Notes under the pieces: model-generated
Databases searched by the model: none
What the model was told of the DNA's origin: nothing
What the model saw: the letters and a program-made list of their open reading frames with translations, nothing else
Translations under genes and position numbers: made by a program
Shown: positions 6,149-12,071 of the stretch, piece after piece
How positions within the stretch are numbered: position 1 is the first letter of the stretch
Layout: each line of letters begins with the position of its first letter
NCBI GenBank assembly: GCA_031267155.1
Contig: JAIRZR010000055.1
Coordinates: 1 to 12,140 of the forward strand
Reading direction: 5' to 3'
Length of the DNA stretch: 12,140 bases
Source: Prevotellaceae bacterium
GTDB lineage: Bacteria > Bacteroidota > Bacteroidia > Bacteroidales > UBA932

Positions 6149-6970
6149 ATGAAAACAAGATTGTTTTTTATTATGATTTTTACTTTTGTTTCAGCATCTG
6201 TTTTTGCGGCAAAAGTTGATACTGTGAGAGTTTTCAGCAAGTCCATGAAGAAGGAAATTCCGGTGGTAATCGTTACTCCCGACGATTATTCGAGGCAAAA
6301 ATTCTATCCTGTAAGCTACCTGTTGCATGGATACAGCGACAGTTACAGGGGATGGATAAACGGCGTTCCGGAAATCAGGACGCTGGCGGATAAATACGGG
6401 ATGATTTTTGTGAATCCGGATGGAGGATTTAGCAGCTGGTACTTTGACAGTCCCGTAGATGAATCTTCCCGTTACGAAACATTTATTTCAAGAGAACTTG
6501 TAACATATATCGACACAAACTATTCGACAAAAGCATCGCCGAAAGGCAGGGCAATTACCGGATTGAGCATGGGCGGACATGGCGCCCTGTATCTTGCTTT
6601 CCGTCATCAGGATATTTTCGGAGCGGCAGGAAGCACAAGCGGAGGAGTAGATATCCGTCCGTTTCCCAAAAACTGGGATATCGAAAAACGCCTGGGATCA
6701 TACTCCGAAAATCCCGAAAACTGGGAGAAAAACACGGTGATCAACATGCTGCATCTGCTTGTACCCAATTCACTGGCTTTGATTATTGATTGCGGAACGA
6801 GCGATTTTTTCTACACGGTAAACTGTCTGCTGCACGAAAAATTGCTGGAACGGAATATTTCCCACGATTTCATTTCCCGCCCCGGAAGCCATAACTGGAA
6901 TTACTGGAGAAATTCAATTAAATACCAGTTGCTGTTTTTTCATAATTATTTTGAAAGACAAATAAATTAA
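6149..6970 (+). CDS. Exported alpha/beta-hydrolase esterase (esterase D/feruloyl-esterase-like family)
   Basis: A 273-residue protein of the PF00756-type esterase family (esterase D, feruloyl esterases, mycolyltransferase antigens). A Sec signal peptide covers about residues 1-20 (MKTRLFFIMIFTFVSASVFA), with predicted cleavage after an alanine and no lipobox, so it is probably periplasmic or secreted. The catalytic triad is visible: Ser140 in GLSMGG (138-143), Asp219 in CGTSDFF (Asp214 is the alternative) and His248 in PGSHNWNYW. YLLHGYSDSYRGW near residue 58 carries the oxyanion-region HG motif. Length and order match single-domain family members; there is no carbohydrate-binding domain. The substrate is unknown: acetyl or feruloyl esters of polysaccharides are common in the family. 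It is monocistronic and convergent with the next gene. Confidence 0.88.
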   Translation: MKTRLFFIMIFTFVSASVFAAKVDTVRVFSKSMKKEIPVVIVTPDDYSRQKFYPVSYLLHGYSDSYRGWINGVPEIRTLADKYGMIFVNPDGGFSSWYFDSPVDESSRYETFISRELVTYIDTNYSTKASPKGRAITGLSMGGHGALYLAFRHQDIFGAAGSTSGGVDIRPFPKNWDIEKRLGSYSENPENWEKNTVINMLHLLVPNSLALIIDCGTSDFFYTVNCLLHEKLLERNISHDFISRPGSHNWNYWRNSIKYQLLFFHNYFERQIN

Positions 6971-6984
6971 ACTAACATAAAGAT

Positions 6985-7009
6985 ATGAAAAGAAACATAT
7001 CCTTTTCAT
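6985..7009. terminator. Hairpin between convergent genes, possible bidirectional terminator
   Basis: ATGAAAAG (6985-6992) pairs perfectly with CTTTTCAT (7002-7009) around a nine-base loop. It lies 15 bases after the esterase stop and about 30 bases beyond the end of the opposing gene. The stem is A/T-rich and has no clean T-tract. Confidence 0.35.
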
Positions 7010-7037
7010 TTCAAAGCCATAGCGTCTGCAAAAACAG

Positions 7038-7427
7038 TCAAAAAAACCTGTAAAAACTTTCGGGCAGATAGATATTTCCGATATTATTGTCGATTACCGG
7101 CCTGAATAGCGGGGCAATTTCATCCGGACTAAATCCTGCAATGCCGCAGCCAATTTCGGTAACAAGGAATTTCAATTCGGGATGCGTCCTGGCAAAATCC
7201 ATGAATTCATCGGTATACGGTTTGATTTCTTCCACGATCCCGAACATTGTCGGAATAGCATAAGTCTGTCCCTGCAAACCGACGCCTTTTCCCCATACAG
7301 CTCCCCACTGCATGGCTAAACTGGCTGCGCCTCCACCGTGAAAACCTGAAAGATTGCTGCCGAATACAAAGATTTCATCCTTTTTCAGGGAATTAATCCA
7401 TTTTGGAGAAATACGTTTTGCTGTCAT
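7038..7427 (-). CDS. A1S_2505-type small protein (macro-domain-like, function unknown)
   Basis: A 129-residue single-domain cytoplasmic protein. It matches what I recall of the family annotated as A1S_2505 phage non-structural protein, found in bacteria and phages. Conserved-looking blocks are DEIFVFGSNLSGFHGGGAA (17-35), GVGLQGQTYAIPT (48-60) and VTEIGCGIAGF (89-99) with EIAPLF soon after. The glycine-rich loop and the order of blocks recall ADP-ribose-binding macro domains, so binding of a nucleotide or ADP-ribose derivative is a reasonable guess, not a demonstrated role. There is no signal peptide or membrane segment. No phage gene is adjacent; it stands alone, convergent with the esterase and divergent from ahcY. 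Its -7 element lies just beside a heptamer-repeat array. Confidence 0.75.
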   Translation of the reverse strand: MTAKRISPKWINSLKKDEIFVFGSNLSGFHGGGAASLAMQWGAVWGKGVGLQGQTYAIPTMFGIVEEIKPYTDEFMDFARTHPELKFLVTEIGCGIAGFSPDEIAPLFRPVIDNNIGNIYLPESFYRFF

Positions 7428-7450
7428 AATTTTTTTATATATTTTGCCAG

Positions 7451-7458
7451 CAAAAGTA
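7451..7458 (-). promoter_or_regulatory. -7 element for the A1S_2505-type gene
   Basis: The minus strand reads TACTTTTG, matching TAnnTTTG, 24 bases before the ATG at 7427. The expected -33 position falls inside the heptamer array at 7465-7499, where no TTTG is present. Confidence 0.45.
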
Positions 7459-7464
7459 CTAAAA

Positions 7465-7499
7465 AACTAAGAACTAAGAACTAAAAACTAAAAATTAAG
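7465..7499. repeat. Degenerate heptamer array 2 (AACTAAR)
   Basis: Five consecutive 7-base units are visible: AACTAAG, AACTAAG, AACTAAA, AACTAAA and AATTAAG, with a decayed unit on each side. The array lies between the divergent A1S_2505-type gene and ahcY, six bases from the former's -7 element. Confidence 0.8.
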
Positions 7500-7580
7500 A
7501 GTTATCTTAATAATATATGTATTATGCGCATTTTGATTATCCTTTAAAATCAGAAACGTAGAGTAGATTTTACCTGCACA

Positions 7581-7612
7581 TTTGTCCGGTTCGAAAATTT
7601 CATCTAAGTTTG
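7581..7612 (+). promoter_or_regulatory. Bacteroidota-type promoter of ahcY
   Basis: TTTG at 7581-7584, exactly 20 bases, then TAAGTTTG at 7605-7612. Transcription should start near 7619, leaving a short leader of under 20 bases before the ATG, too short for a riboswitch. Confidence 0.75.
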
Positions 7613-7635
7613 CACTCAAATAATAAAAAATATAT

Positions 7636-9045
7636 ATGATGATTATTGACGAGACATTAGACTACAAAGTGAAAGACATTACGCTTGCCGATTGGGGACG
7701 CAAGGAAATAGAAATCGCTGAAAAAGAGATGCCGGGACTGATGAGTATCCGTAAAAAATACTCTGCCGGAAAACCTTTGGCCGGAGCGCGCATAACCGGC
7801 TCGCTGCACATGACAATACAAACGGCTGTGCTTATAGAGACTCTGGTCGAACTTGGAGCCGAGGTTCGCTGGGCGAGCTGCAATATTTTTTCGACGCAGG
7901 ACCATGCAGCGGCGGCGATTGCCGAAGCCGGGATACCGGTATTCGCATGGAAAGGCGAAACTCTCGAGGAATACTGGTGGTGTACGGCTATGGCTCTCTC
8001 GTTTCGCGGAGGAAAAGGCCCGAACCTGATTGTCGATGACGGCGGAGACGCTACTCTGCTAATTCACAAGGGATATAAAGCCGAAAAAGACGCTTCGGTA
8101 CTTGAAGTCGCGCCTTCGAGCAGGGAAGAGGGTGTTATTCTTGATTTGCTGAAAGATATACTGGCAAGCGATAGCAGCAAATGGCATCGCACGGTGACCG
8201 AATGGAAGGGCGTTTCCGAAGAAACTACGACCGGAGTGCATCGCCTCTATCAGATGAAGGAACAGGGCGAACTGCTGATCCCTGCGATAAACGTAAACGA
8301 TTCGGTTACAAAGAGCAAGTTCGACAACCTTTACGGTTGCCGCGAATCGCTGGCAGACGGTATCAAGCGCGCTACGGATGTGATGATTGCAGGAAAAGTT
8401 GCTGTTGTTTGCGGATACGGGGACGTCGGGAAAGGCTGCGCACGTTCGATGGCTTCGTACGGAGCGCGCGTCATCGTAAGCGAAATCGATCCCATCTGCG
8501 CGCTTCAGGCTGCCATGGAAGGATTTGAAGTCAAGACTGTTGAAGACACCCTGCACGAAGGAAACATATACGTTACAACCACGGGAAACAGAGACGTCAT
8601 TACGCTTGAACACCTGCAAAATATGAAAGACCAGACTATTGTCTGCAATATCGGTCATTTCGACAACGAAATTCAGGTGGAAAGACTTGAAAAAGCCGCT
8701 AAAAAGGTCAATATCAAGCCGCAGGTGGATAAATTTATTTTCGAAGACGGACATTCCATTTTCCTTTTGGCAGAAGGACGGCTTGTTAACCTGGGCTGCG
8801 CTACCGGACATCCTTCATTTGTAATGAGCAATTCGTTCAGCAACCAGACGCTCGCTCAAATCGAACTCTGGAAAAATGAATTGCCTGTGGACGTTTACCG
8901 TTTGCCGAAAAAACTGGATGAAGAAGTTGCCCGTCTGCATCTTGAACAGCTCGGCGTTCACCTGACAAAACTGACGAAAGTTCAGGCTGACTATATCGGC
9001 GTAAGTCAGGACGGTCCCTACAAGGCTGACCATTACAGGTATTAA
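7636..9045 (+). CDS. ahcY: S-adenosylhomocysteinase
   Basis: This 469-residue cytoplasmic enzyme reversibly hydrolyses S-adenosylhomocysteine to adenosine and homocysteine, removing the inhibitory product of methyltransferases in the activated methyl cycle. It is full length and of the longer bacterial form. Landmarks are GSLHMTIQTAVLIETL (55-70), substrate-site motifs CNIFSTQDHAAAA (82-94), DDGGDAT (134-140), KSKFDNLYGCRESL (226-239), the NAD-binding GYGDVGKG (260-267), CNIGHFDNEI (337-346), GHPSFVMSNSF (391-401) and the C-terminal PYKADHYRY (461-469), whose Lys and Tyr reach the NAD of the neighbouring subunit. The start has two adjacent ATGs; either is possible. A clean promoter lies upstream. 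No SAH or SAM riboswitch is visible. A broken S46 peptidase begins 12 bases after the stop codon. Confidence 0.97.
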   Translation: MMIIDETLDYKVKDITLADWGRKEIEIAEKEMPGLMSIRKKYSAGKPLAGARITGSLHMTIQTAVLIETLVELGAEVRWASCNIFSTQDHAAAAIAEAGIPVFAWKGETLEEYWWCTAMALSFRGGKGPNLIVDDGGDATLLIHKGYKAEKDASVLEVAPSSREEGVILDLLKDILASDSSKWHRTVTEWKGVSEETTTGVHRLYQMKEQGELLIPAINVNDSVTKSKFDNLYGCRESLADGIKRATDVMIAGKVAVVCGYGDVGKGCARSMASYGARVIVSEIDPICALQAAMEGFEVKTVEDTLHEGNIYVTTTGNRDVITLEHLQNMKDQTIVCNIGHFDNEIQVERLEKAAKKVNIKPQVDKFIFEDGHSIFLLAEGRLVNLGCATGHPSFVMSNSFSNQTLAQIELWKNELPVDVYRLPKKLDEEVARLHLEQLGVHLTKLTKVQADYIGVSQDGPYKADHYRY

Positions 9046-9057
9046 GATACGCAATCA

Positions 9058-9422
9058 TTGAGAAGAACAGTTAAAATTCTCCTCGCACTGAATCTGTTCA
9101 TATTTTTGTTTTGCAGTCATGCAAAGGCAGATGAGGGGGGGGGGGGATGTTGATTCCGATGCTCTTGAAATACAATATCGAAGACATGTAGAAAAAGGGA
9201 TTTCGCCTCACTGAAGAAGATTTGTACAGCCTCAATAATTCGAGTTTGAAGGACGCGATAGTAAACATACGCGGCTGTACATACGAAATAGTGTCGGACA
9301 GAGGGCTTTTGCTGACCAATCATCATTGCGGACTGAATCGGATTCAGTATCATAGTTCTGTAGATAACGATTATCTGCGAAATACGCTTGTTCAAATTAA
9401 ATTCGGTTTATGTAATAAATAA
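9058..9422 (+). pseudogene. S46-family dipeptidyl-peptidase (DPP7/DPP11-type), decayed N-terminal fragment
   Basis: S46 peptidases are exported serine dipeptidyl-peptidases of about 700 residues that feed on peptides. Here only some 120 codons remain. A signal-peptide-like stretch reads from TTG at 9058 (RRTVKILLALNLFIFLFCSH, then AKADEG), with no ATG in frame. A 12-G tract at 9135-9146 moves the homology to another frame, which reads MLIPMLLKYNIEDM, TAG stop at 9189-9191, then KKGFRLTEEDLYSLNNSSLK and EIVSDRGLLLTNHHCG. NHHCG contains the catalytic histidine. Similarity goes on through HSSVDNDYLRN and is then lost, with TAA at 9420-9422; the catalytic Asp and Ser regions are missing. Four separate lesions (start, frameshift, stop, truncation) make this a pseudogene. 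It lies directly behind ahcY and may be transcribed by read-through. Confidence 0.85.
9135..9146 (+). repeat. Homopolymeric tract of 12 G
   Basis: Twelve consecutive G residues lie at the point where intact S46 peptidases usually have DEGMW just after the signal peptide. The tract separates the signal-peptide frame from the mature-protein frame. It is a replication-slippage hotspot and also a typical place for sequencing error. Confidence 0.9.
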
Positions 9423-9455
9423 TCGTTTAATTATCTCCGTCCATGTATTGTTCCG

Positions 9456-9487
9456 TTTGCAGATTTATTATATTTGGTTTACCTTTG
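9456..9487 (+). promoter_or_regulatory. Bacteroidota-type promoter of the outer-membrane beta-barrel gene
   Basis: TTTG at 9456-9459, exactly 20 bases, then TACCTTTG at 9480-9487. The transcript would start near 9494 with a leader of about 54 bases. A second TATATTTG at 9469-9476 overlaps the spacer. Confidence 0.7.
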
Positions 9488-9547
9488 TCCGGTTATTTTT
9501 TATGTTTTTACCTGTTAATATACAGGTATATTTATATTTTCCATATT

Positions 9548-10420
9548 ATGAAAAGGATACTGTTGTTTATTTGTTTATTTATATTGAGCGCAAAGATTTA
9601 TTCCCAGGCGGTAAATCTCGGATTTCGTGGAGGTTTGTCTATTCCCAATATAATTGCCGGAGGCGGAAATCCCCTGAGCGAAGGCTATTCTTCCCGTCTC
9701 GCCGGCTCCGGGGGAATATTTACCGAAATAGGATTAAACGGAACATATTCAGTACGTTTCGGAGTGGAATATACCGGTCAGGGAGGCAAACGGAACGGTA
9801 TTCAGGCAATGTCGTCAAACCAGATGGTTATGGACATCGCGACACGCATGGGAGCCGGTATAACGGAAGATATTGCTGCAGCACTCGGTCAAATGGCGCA
9901 ACATATACCGCCGGTTTTTTATGCAGATGTTAAAAATCTGGCAAAATTTGATTATGTAATGATTCCGGTATCTTTACAGGCAGGTAAAAATCTCGGTACC
10001 AGCCCTTATCGGATTTATGCAAATGCAGGTCCCTTTGTTTCGTTTCTGATGTCCGGCGAACAGGTTTCCGAAGGCTCAAGCAGAATATATTCCGATGCAG
10101 GGAGGGTCCGGACATTATGGGAAACAATTCCATCCGAAACGCAATCGCTCATCAGCAATACAGTTCCCGAACTTGCCCGGATTCTTGAATCCGAAACGGA
10201 ATTCGGCACATCGGTAATCACCGGCGAACTTCGTTCTGTAAACTTTGGCGTCCACGGCAATTTGGGCCTGTCGTACCAGTACAATAAACGCAACCGTTTT
10301 TTTGTCGAGTTTGGAGGAAACTATGGCTTTATACGGATACAGAAGAATGAATCAAACGGCTCAAACCGCATAGGTTCGGCAAATATAATGATAGGATACT
10401 CCTTTGGCCTGCATCAATAA
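9548..10420 (+). CDS. Outer-membrane beta-barrel protein (PorT/OMP_b-brl-like)
   Basis: A 290-residue exported protein resembling the outer-membrane beta-barrel family (PF13568-type, PorT-like) common in Bacteroidota. The ATG at 9548 is chosen because it begins a clear Sec signal peptide (MKRILLFICLFILSAKIYSQ, predicted cleavage near residue 20); the frame stays open further upstream but that part overlaps the promoter. The mature start VNLGFRGGLSIPNI, the strand FDYVMIPVSLQAGKNLG (134-150) and YANAGPFVSFLMSG (157-170) follow the family pattern. The protein ends with alternating strands and SANIMIGYSFGLHQ, a typical aromatic-rich C-terminal strand. Two long non-strand segments (about 85-130 and 175-225), rich in Ala, Ser, Glu and Met, are probably extracellular loops. 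No ligand or partner can be deduced; it could be a structural porin-like protein or a PorT-like assembly factor. Confidence 0.8.
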   Translation: MKRILLFICLFILSAKIYSQAVNLGFRGGLSIPNIIAGGGNPLSEGYSSRLAGSGGIFTEIGLNGTYSVRFGVEYTGQGGKRNGIQAMSSNQMVMDIATRMGAGITEDIAAALGQMAQHIPPVFYADVKNLAKFDYVMIPVSLQAGKNLGTSPYRIYANAGPFVSFLMSGEQVSEGSSRIYSDAGRVRTLWETIPSETQSLISNTVPELARILESETEFGTSVITGELRSVNFGVHGNLGLSYQYNKRNRFFVEFGGNYGFIRIQKNESNGSNRIGSANIMIGYSFGLHQ

Positions 10421-10450
10421 GCGGGACGCGGCGCTCTGCAAAAGTCCCGC
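10421..10450. terminator. GC-rich hairpin between convergent genes, possible bidirectional terminator
   Basis: GCGGGAC (10421-10427) pairs perfectly with GTCCCGC (10444-10450) around a 16-base loop. It starts right after the beta-barrel stop codon and lies 34 bases beyond the end of riboflavin synthase. No T-tract is present on the plus strand and only TTATT on the minus strand. Confidence 0.4.
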
Positions 10451-10483
10451 CGGAAATCACGTCGGTAAAATCCCCGTACAGTA

Positions 10484-11077
10484 TCATTTGAGGTATTTTT
10501 CGGCAAGTCGTGTTATATATTTGCCTATTATGTCAAATTCCAGATTTACCATGCTTCCCCTGTGCAATTTACAGAAATTCGTATGTTCGTATGTATATGG
10601 AATGATTGCGTTGCGGAAACTTCCGTTCTTCGAATCGACAACCGTCAGACTTACGCCATTCACCGATATCGAACCTTTTTCGACGGTTATATTCCCCTTC
10701 GACGAATCGTATTCGAAAGTGTAGTACCAGCTTCCGCCGGCCTCTTCGATATCCGTGCAGACGGCGGTCTGATCTACATGTCCCTGAACCAGATGTCCAT
10801 CAAGCAGACTCTCTATCTTCATGCTTCTTTCGAGATTAACCCAGTCGCCCTCTTCGAGCATCCCGAGATTCGACTTTTCCAGCGTTTCCCTGATTGCGGT
10901 AACCGTATATTCGTCTCCCGCTTTACTTACAACAGTAAGACATACGCCGTTATGCGCAACGCTTTGGTCAATTTTCAACTCGCTGGCAAACGAACAGCGG
11001 ATTGTGATATGCATATTTCCCTGCTCCTTTTCTATTTTGGCAACAATGCCCGGTTCTTCTACTATACCTGAAAACAT
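10484..11077 (-). CDS. ribE: Riboflavin synthase, alpha subunit
   Basis: This 197-residue cytoplasmic enzyme catalyses the last step of riboflavin synthesis, dismutation of two 6,7-dimethyl-8-ribityllumazine molecules to riboflavin and a pyrimidinedione. It shows the expected two tandem lumazine-binding barrels: the first has the N-terminal MFSGIVEE, SVAHNGVCLTV (39-49), RETLEKSNLG (63-72) and VNLERS (80-85); GHLVQGHVD (94-102) opens the second, followed by SISVNGVSLTV (136-146), RNAIIPYTYEHTNF (155-168) and VNLEFDIIGKYI (177-188). Length is normal. Residue 9 is Pro where a Thr or Leu is common, a small oddity. The start codon lies two bases after the stop of the unknown upstream gene, so the two are co-transcribed. 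No FMN riboswitch is visible upstream. Some databases call this gene ribC. Confidence 0.95.
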   Translation of the reverse strand: MFSGIVEEPGIVAKIEKEQGNMHITIRCSFASELKIDQSVAHNGVCLTVVSKAGDEYTVTAIRETLEKSNLGMLEEGDWVNLERSMKIESLLDGHLVQGHVDQTAVCTDIEEAGGSWYYTFEYDSSKGNITVEKGSISVNGVSLTVVDSKNGSFRNAIIPYTYEHTNFCKLHRGSMVNLEFDIIGKYITRLAEKYLK

Positions 11078-11079
11078 AA

Positions 11080-11700
11080 TTATCTGTGTTTTTTAATATC
11101 TATTTCATAAATGACTGTTTGATTTGAAATCATCGTTTCCGGAATCCCGGAACGCGACTGTACCATATTGTCCAGTCTGATTTTGTTCATTTTATCTTCC
11201 CCCATAATGGTATTGTTCATCATCCCGGCAAGGCTTGCCGCACCGTAAACCAGCGCTCTGAGAGGATTTTCCCTGATCAGTTCAAGAATATTCTTTGGCG
11301 GAGCGAAATCCAGGTTTAGATACAGCTTCTCATGATGATAGAGGCCCGGATATGTCGAAAAGTCTAAGTTCAGGCTCAGTTTATCCGCTTCAAATTCGGG
11401 GACTGTGTACCTGAACTTGTTTTTTGCGCGTTCATATCCCCAGTATCTCGGAGGCATCATAATACAGGACTGTTTAAACCCGCGAATATTCATTGGAATC
11501 ATCGGAGACGCCGGAGAAATGTTTTTCGGAACGTCTTCTACCGGTGTTTTGATGACATTTTCGGAGATGACAGTGTCTCCCGAAACAAAATTATCCGACA
11601 GCGAATCGACAAGTCCCGATTGTCCTGAAAGAAACAGAGGGAGACTTATTGCCAGACATAACATGTTTATCTTACATATATTATAAACTAAAGCGTTCAT
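11080..11700 (-). CDS. Exported protein of unknown function, co-transcribed with riboflavin synthase
   Basis: I do not recognise this family. Starting at the ATG at 11700 it has 206 residues with a signal peptide (hydrophobic core about 13-25, MLCLAISLPLFLSG, likely cleavage near GQS), so it is periplasmic or outer-membrane associated. The frame extends to 11766, but that start would lie upstream of the -7 element at 11724-11731; the ATG at 11664 is another possibility. The mature protein has an acidic, Ser/Val/Pro-rich linker (30-68), an aromatic segment with PPRYWGYERAKNKFRY (83-98), a twice-used LNLDF (110-114 and 128-132) and a small-residue stretch LRALVYGAASLAGMM (147-161) that might insert in a membrane. 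The C-terminus is basic (EIDIKKHR). TAA and the ribE ATG are two bases apart, showing tight coupling, but nothing links the sequence to flavin metabolism. Confidence 0.7.
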   Translation of the reverse strand: MNALVYNICKINMLCLAISLPLFLSGQSGLVDSLSDNFVSGDTVISENVIKTPVEDVPKNISPASPMIPMNIRGFKQSCIMMPPRYWGYERAKNKFRYTVPEFEADKLSLNLDFSTYPGLYHHEKLYLNLDFAPPKNILELIRENPLRALVYGAASLAGMMNNTIMGEDKMNKIRLDNMVQSRSGIPETMISNQTVIYEIDIKKHR

Positions 11701-11723
11701 ATAGCAATTATAATTTATCCGTG

Positions 11724-11731
11724 CAAAATTA
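11724..11731 (-). promoter_or_regulatory. -7 element for the unknown gene-ribE operon
   Basis: The minus strand reads TAATTTTG, matching TAnnTTTG, about 24 bases before the chosen ATG at 11700. It helps decide that start over the upstream one at 11766. No good -33 element is seen. Confidence 0.5.
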
Positions 11732-11759
11732 ATGCAAAATACGGAAACGGATAAAAATA

Positions 11760-11791
11760 TTTGCACGGGGATTAATTTTTACTTACCTTTG
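11760..11791 (+). promoter_or_regulatory. Bacteroidota-type promoter of tRNA-Phe
   Basis: TTTG at 11760-11763, exactly 20 bases, then TACCTTTG at 11784-11791. The predicted start lies only a few bases before the mature tRNA 5' end at 11806. Confidence 0.75.
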
Positions 11792-11805
11792 CGCCCGATT
11801 TCTGA

Positions 11806-11878
11806 GGTACCATAGCTCAGTTGGTAGAGCAAAGGACTGAAAATCCTTGTGTCCCCGGTTCGATTCCTGGTGGTACCA
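11806..11878 (+). tRNA. tRNA-Phe (anticodon GAA)
   Basis: A 73-base cloverleaf. Acceptor GGTACCA pairs perfectly with TGGTACC, followed by discriminator A. The D-arm is GCTC/GAGC with AGTTGGTA in the loop, the anticodon stem is AAGGA/TCCTT, and the loop CTGAAAA gives GAA (11839-11841). The T-arm CCCGG-TTCGATT-CCTGG has one C-T mismatch in the middle of the stem. CCA is not encoded. It has its own promoter and is the only RNA gene seen. Confidence 0.96.
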
Positions 11879-11921
11879 CAAACAAGATCTAAGATTAGTA
11901 TATTGCAGGCGCAAAGGACTA

Positions 11922-11946
11922 AACCGGGAACCTACACTTCTCGGTT
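11922..11946 (+). terminator. Hairpin downstream of tRNA-Phe, possible terminator or processing site
   Basis: AACCGGGA (11922-11929) pairs with TCTCGGTT (11939-11946), with one G-U pair, around a nine-base loop. It lies 43 bases after the tRNA. No T-tract follows. Confidence 0.35.
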
Positions 11947-11998
11947 CACTAAGAAAAACTTTACTGCTTCAAAAAGGGTCAGTTTCCATCATTGCGAA

Positions 11999-12040
11999 TA
12001 AACGTTTCGTGCCTAAACTACAAGCGAAATGACGTTTAGG
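11999..12040 (+). other. Region with two mutually exclusive stems
   Basis: TAAACG-TTTCG (11999-12009) can pair with CGAAA (12025-12029) and CGTTTA (12033-12038) across a three-base bulge. Alternatively CCTAAAC (12012-12018) pairs perfectly with GTTTAGG (12034-12040). The two foldings share bases, so only one can form. No coding frame of note overlaps; it could be part of a small RNA or degenerate repeat DNA. Confidence 0.35.
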
Positions 12041-12050
12041 GCATCAGGAG

Positions 12051-12071
12051 AGTTAAAAACTAAAAGTTGAA
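12051..12071. repeat. Degenerate heptamer array 3
   Basis: Three consecutive 7-base units are visible: AGTTAAA, AACTAAA and AGTTGAA. They follow the same ARYTRAR pattern as the arrays at 533 and 7465. The rest of the window to 12140 holds no gene that I can see. Confidence 0.55.

Noticed and set aside
7428..7635. Possible SAH or SAM riboswitch upstream of ahcY
   Set aside because: The predicted transcript start near 7619 leaves under 20 bases of leader, and no matching conserved pattern is seen.
9443..9547. Upstream extension of the beta-barrel reading frame to an ATG at 9443
   Set aside because: The extra 35 residues overlap the predicted promoter and would place the clear signal peptide internally. 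The ATG at 9548 is the natural start.
11078..11800. Possible FMN riboswitch for ribE
   Set aside because: ribE follows another gene by two bases, and the leader of that gene is about 17 bases from its likely start. There is no room for, nor trace of, an RFN element.
11847..12032. Open frame overlapping the tRNA-Phe 3' half
   Set aside because: It begins inside the tRNA, has no recognisable protein features and no promoter of its own.
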